A DNA stretch of 47,132 bases, from positions 1 to 47,132 of the forward strand of contig JACQWQ010000097.1 in the NCBI GenBank assembly GCA_016209205.1, read 5' to 3'. Below, one piece after another: positions 46,922 through 47,132 of the stretch. The notes beneath the pieces were generated by a model. The model did not search any database, was not told where the DNA came from, and saw only the letters and a list, made by a program, of their open reading frames with translations. Numbering within the stretch: position 1 is the stretch's first letter; each line of letters starts with the position of its first letter. The translations under genes were made by a program, and so were the position numbers. The stretch is from Chloroflexota bacterium. GTDB taxonomy: Bacteria; Chloroflexota; Anaerolineae; UBA4142; SHND01.

Positions 46922-46995
46922 CTCCTCCTGAGCCCCGATTTCAGTCTGTCCCTCCAGAGTTTCACTGGAGGCTAGGTCCACCCTACGGGTGGCCC
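46922..46995. repeat. Three consecutive small hairpins
   Basis: GGCTCCTCCTGAGCC, CCTCCAGAGTTTCACTGGAGG-like (CCTCCAG/CTGGAGG) and CCACCCTACGGGTGG lie between the convergent DUF3800 and transposase-like ends; they may act as a bidirectional terminator or be the end of an insertion sequence. Confidence 0.5.
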
Positions 46996-47004
46996 AAGGC
47001 TTTC

Positions 47005-47132
47005 TCATAAAAAATCAACTTGCTCCAAGAAGCCCTTGAATAGCTTTGAGTTGTCAGCAAAATCATCCAGCGCCGCTCGAAAGTTTTTGATGTTGGCTTT
47101 GCGCAATAACCCCATCGCCAGTGTACGCAAAC
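47005..47132 (-). CDS. C-terminus of a probable transposase (runs off the window)
   Basis: The last 41 residues, LRTLAMGLLRKANIKNFRAALDDFADNSKLFKGFLEQVDFL, resemble transposase ends of DDE insertion sequences (RTLAMxLLRxxxxxNFxxxLxxFxD). Only this end is visible, so family and integrity cannot be judged. Confidence 0.5.
   Translation of the reverse strand, partial: LRTLAMGLLRKANIKNFRAALDDFADNSKLFKGFLEQVDFL

Overview
This is a bacterial window of moderate to high GC with frequent CGCG runs and no rRNA or tRNA that I can see. No gene fixes the taxon. The mix of genes (DUF433/DUF5615, HEPN/MNT and HicAB toxin-antitoxin pairs, paralogous dimethylglycine-dehydrogenase-like flavoproteins) and the very high load of short interspersed and tandem repeats resembles Chloroflexota, Anaerolineae-like genomes; that placement is inference.

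Layout. 0.3-4.5 kb (minus): a specialised NusG/RfaH-type antiterminator with a long structured leader, a transketolase, and a DUF433/DUF5615 pair. 4.7-24 kb: a catabolic block of paralogous pairs: two choline/ethanolamine-kinase-like phosphotransferases, two DAO+GcvT fusion flavoproteins of the dimethylglycine/sarcosine dehydrogenase type, two PYROXD2/phytoene-dehydrogenase-like flavoproteins (one frameshifted), a stand-alone GcvT-like aminomethyltransferase, an IclR regulator, a broken DeoR regulator, a broken amino acid permease, a SnoaL-like protein and an acetamidase/formamidase. Together they suggest uptake, activation and tetrahydrofolate-linked oxidative demethylation of an N-methylated amine, with amide hydrolysis. 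24-44 kb: a decayed exopolysaccharide region (CapD/FlaA1-type dehydratase, GT2, NAD-sugar epimerase, NTP_transf_5 protein; remnants of wecB, fcl and a second antiterminator) interleaved with toxin-antitoxin modules, a C39-like peptidase, an AbrB-like protein and an AlbA/Schlafen-type ATPase. 41.7-47.1 kb: three copies (one intact) of an unrecognised small protein family, a DUF3782 nuclease-like gene, a truncated DUF3800 gene and the end of a probable transposase.

The most striking content is non-coding. The NusG paralog and the capD operon share one promoter and leader: four ACC motifs at exact 11-bp steps, a TATAAT 20 bp downstream, a GGTTTGAC hairpin and an ops-like GGCGGAGCGCG. This points to a co-regulated antitermination circuit. 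Several MITE-like families are visible: (i) TA-flanked elements with TAGAGCGGATTCC ends and interchangeable hairpin interiors, six copies; (ii) a 127-bp element, four near-identical copies, each inserted at CTCAG inside a roughly 23-bp CCTTCG...CTCAGG repeat; (iii) single elements in deoR and wecB and upstream of a kinase gene, each with target duplications. Besides these there are tandem arrays with 7-bp or 8-bp periods in many intergenic gaps, some of which have entered coding sequences in frame, at homologous linkers in paralogs. Gene decay here is largely explained by these repeats.
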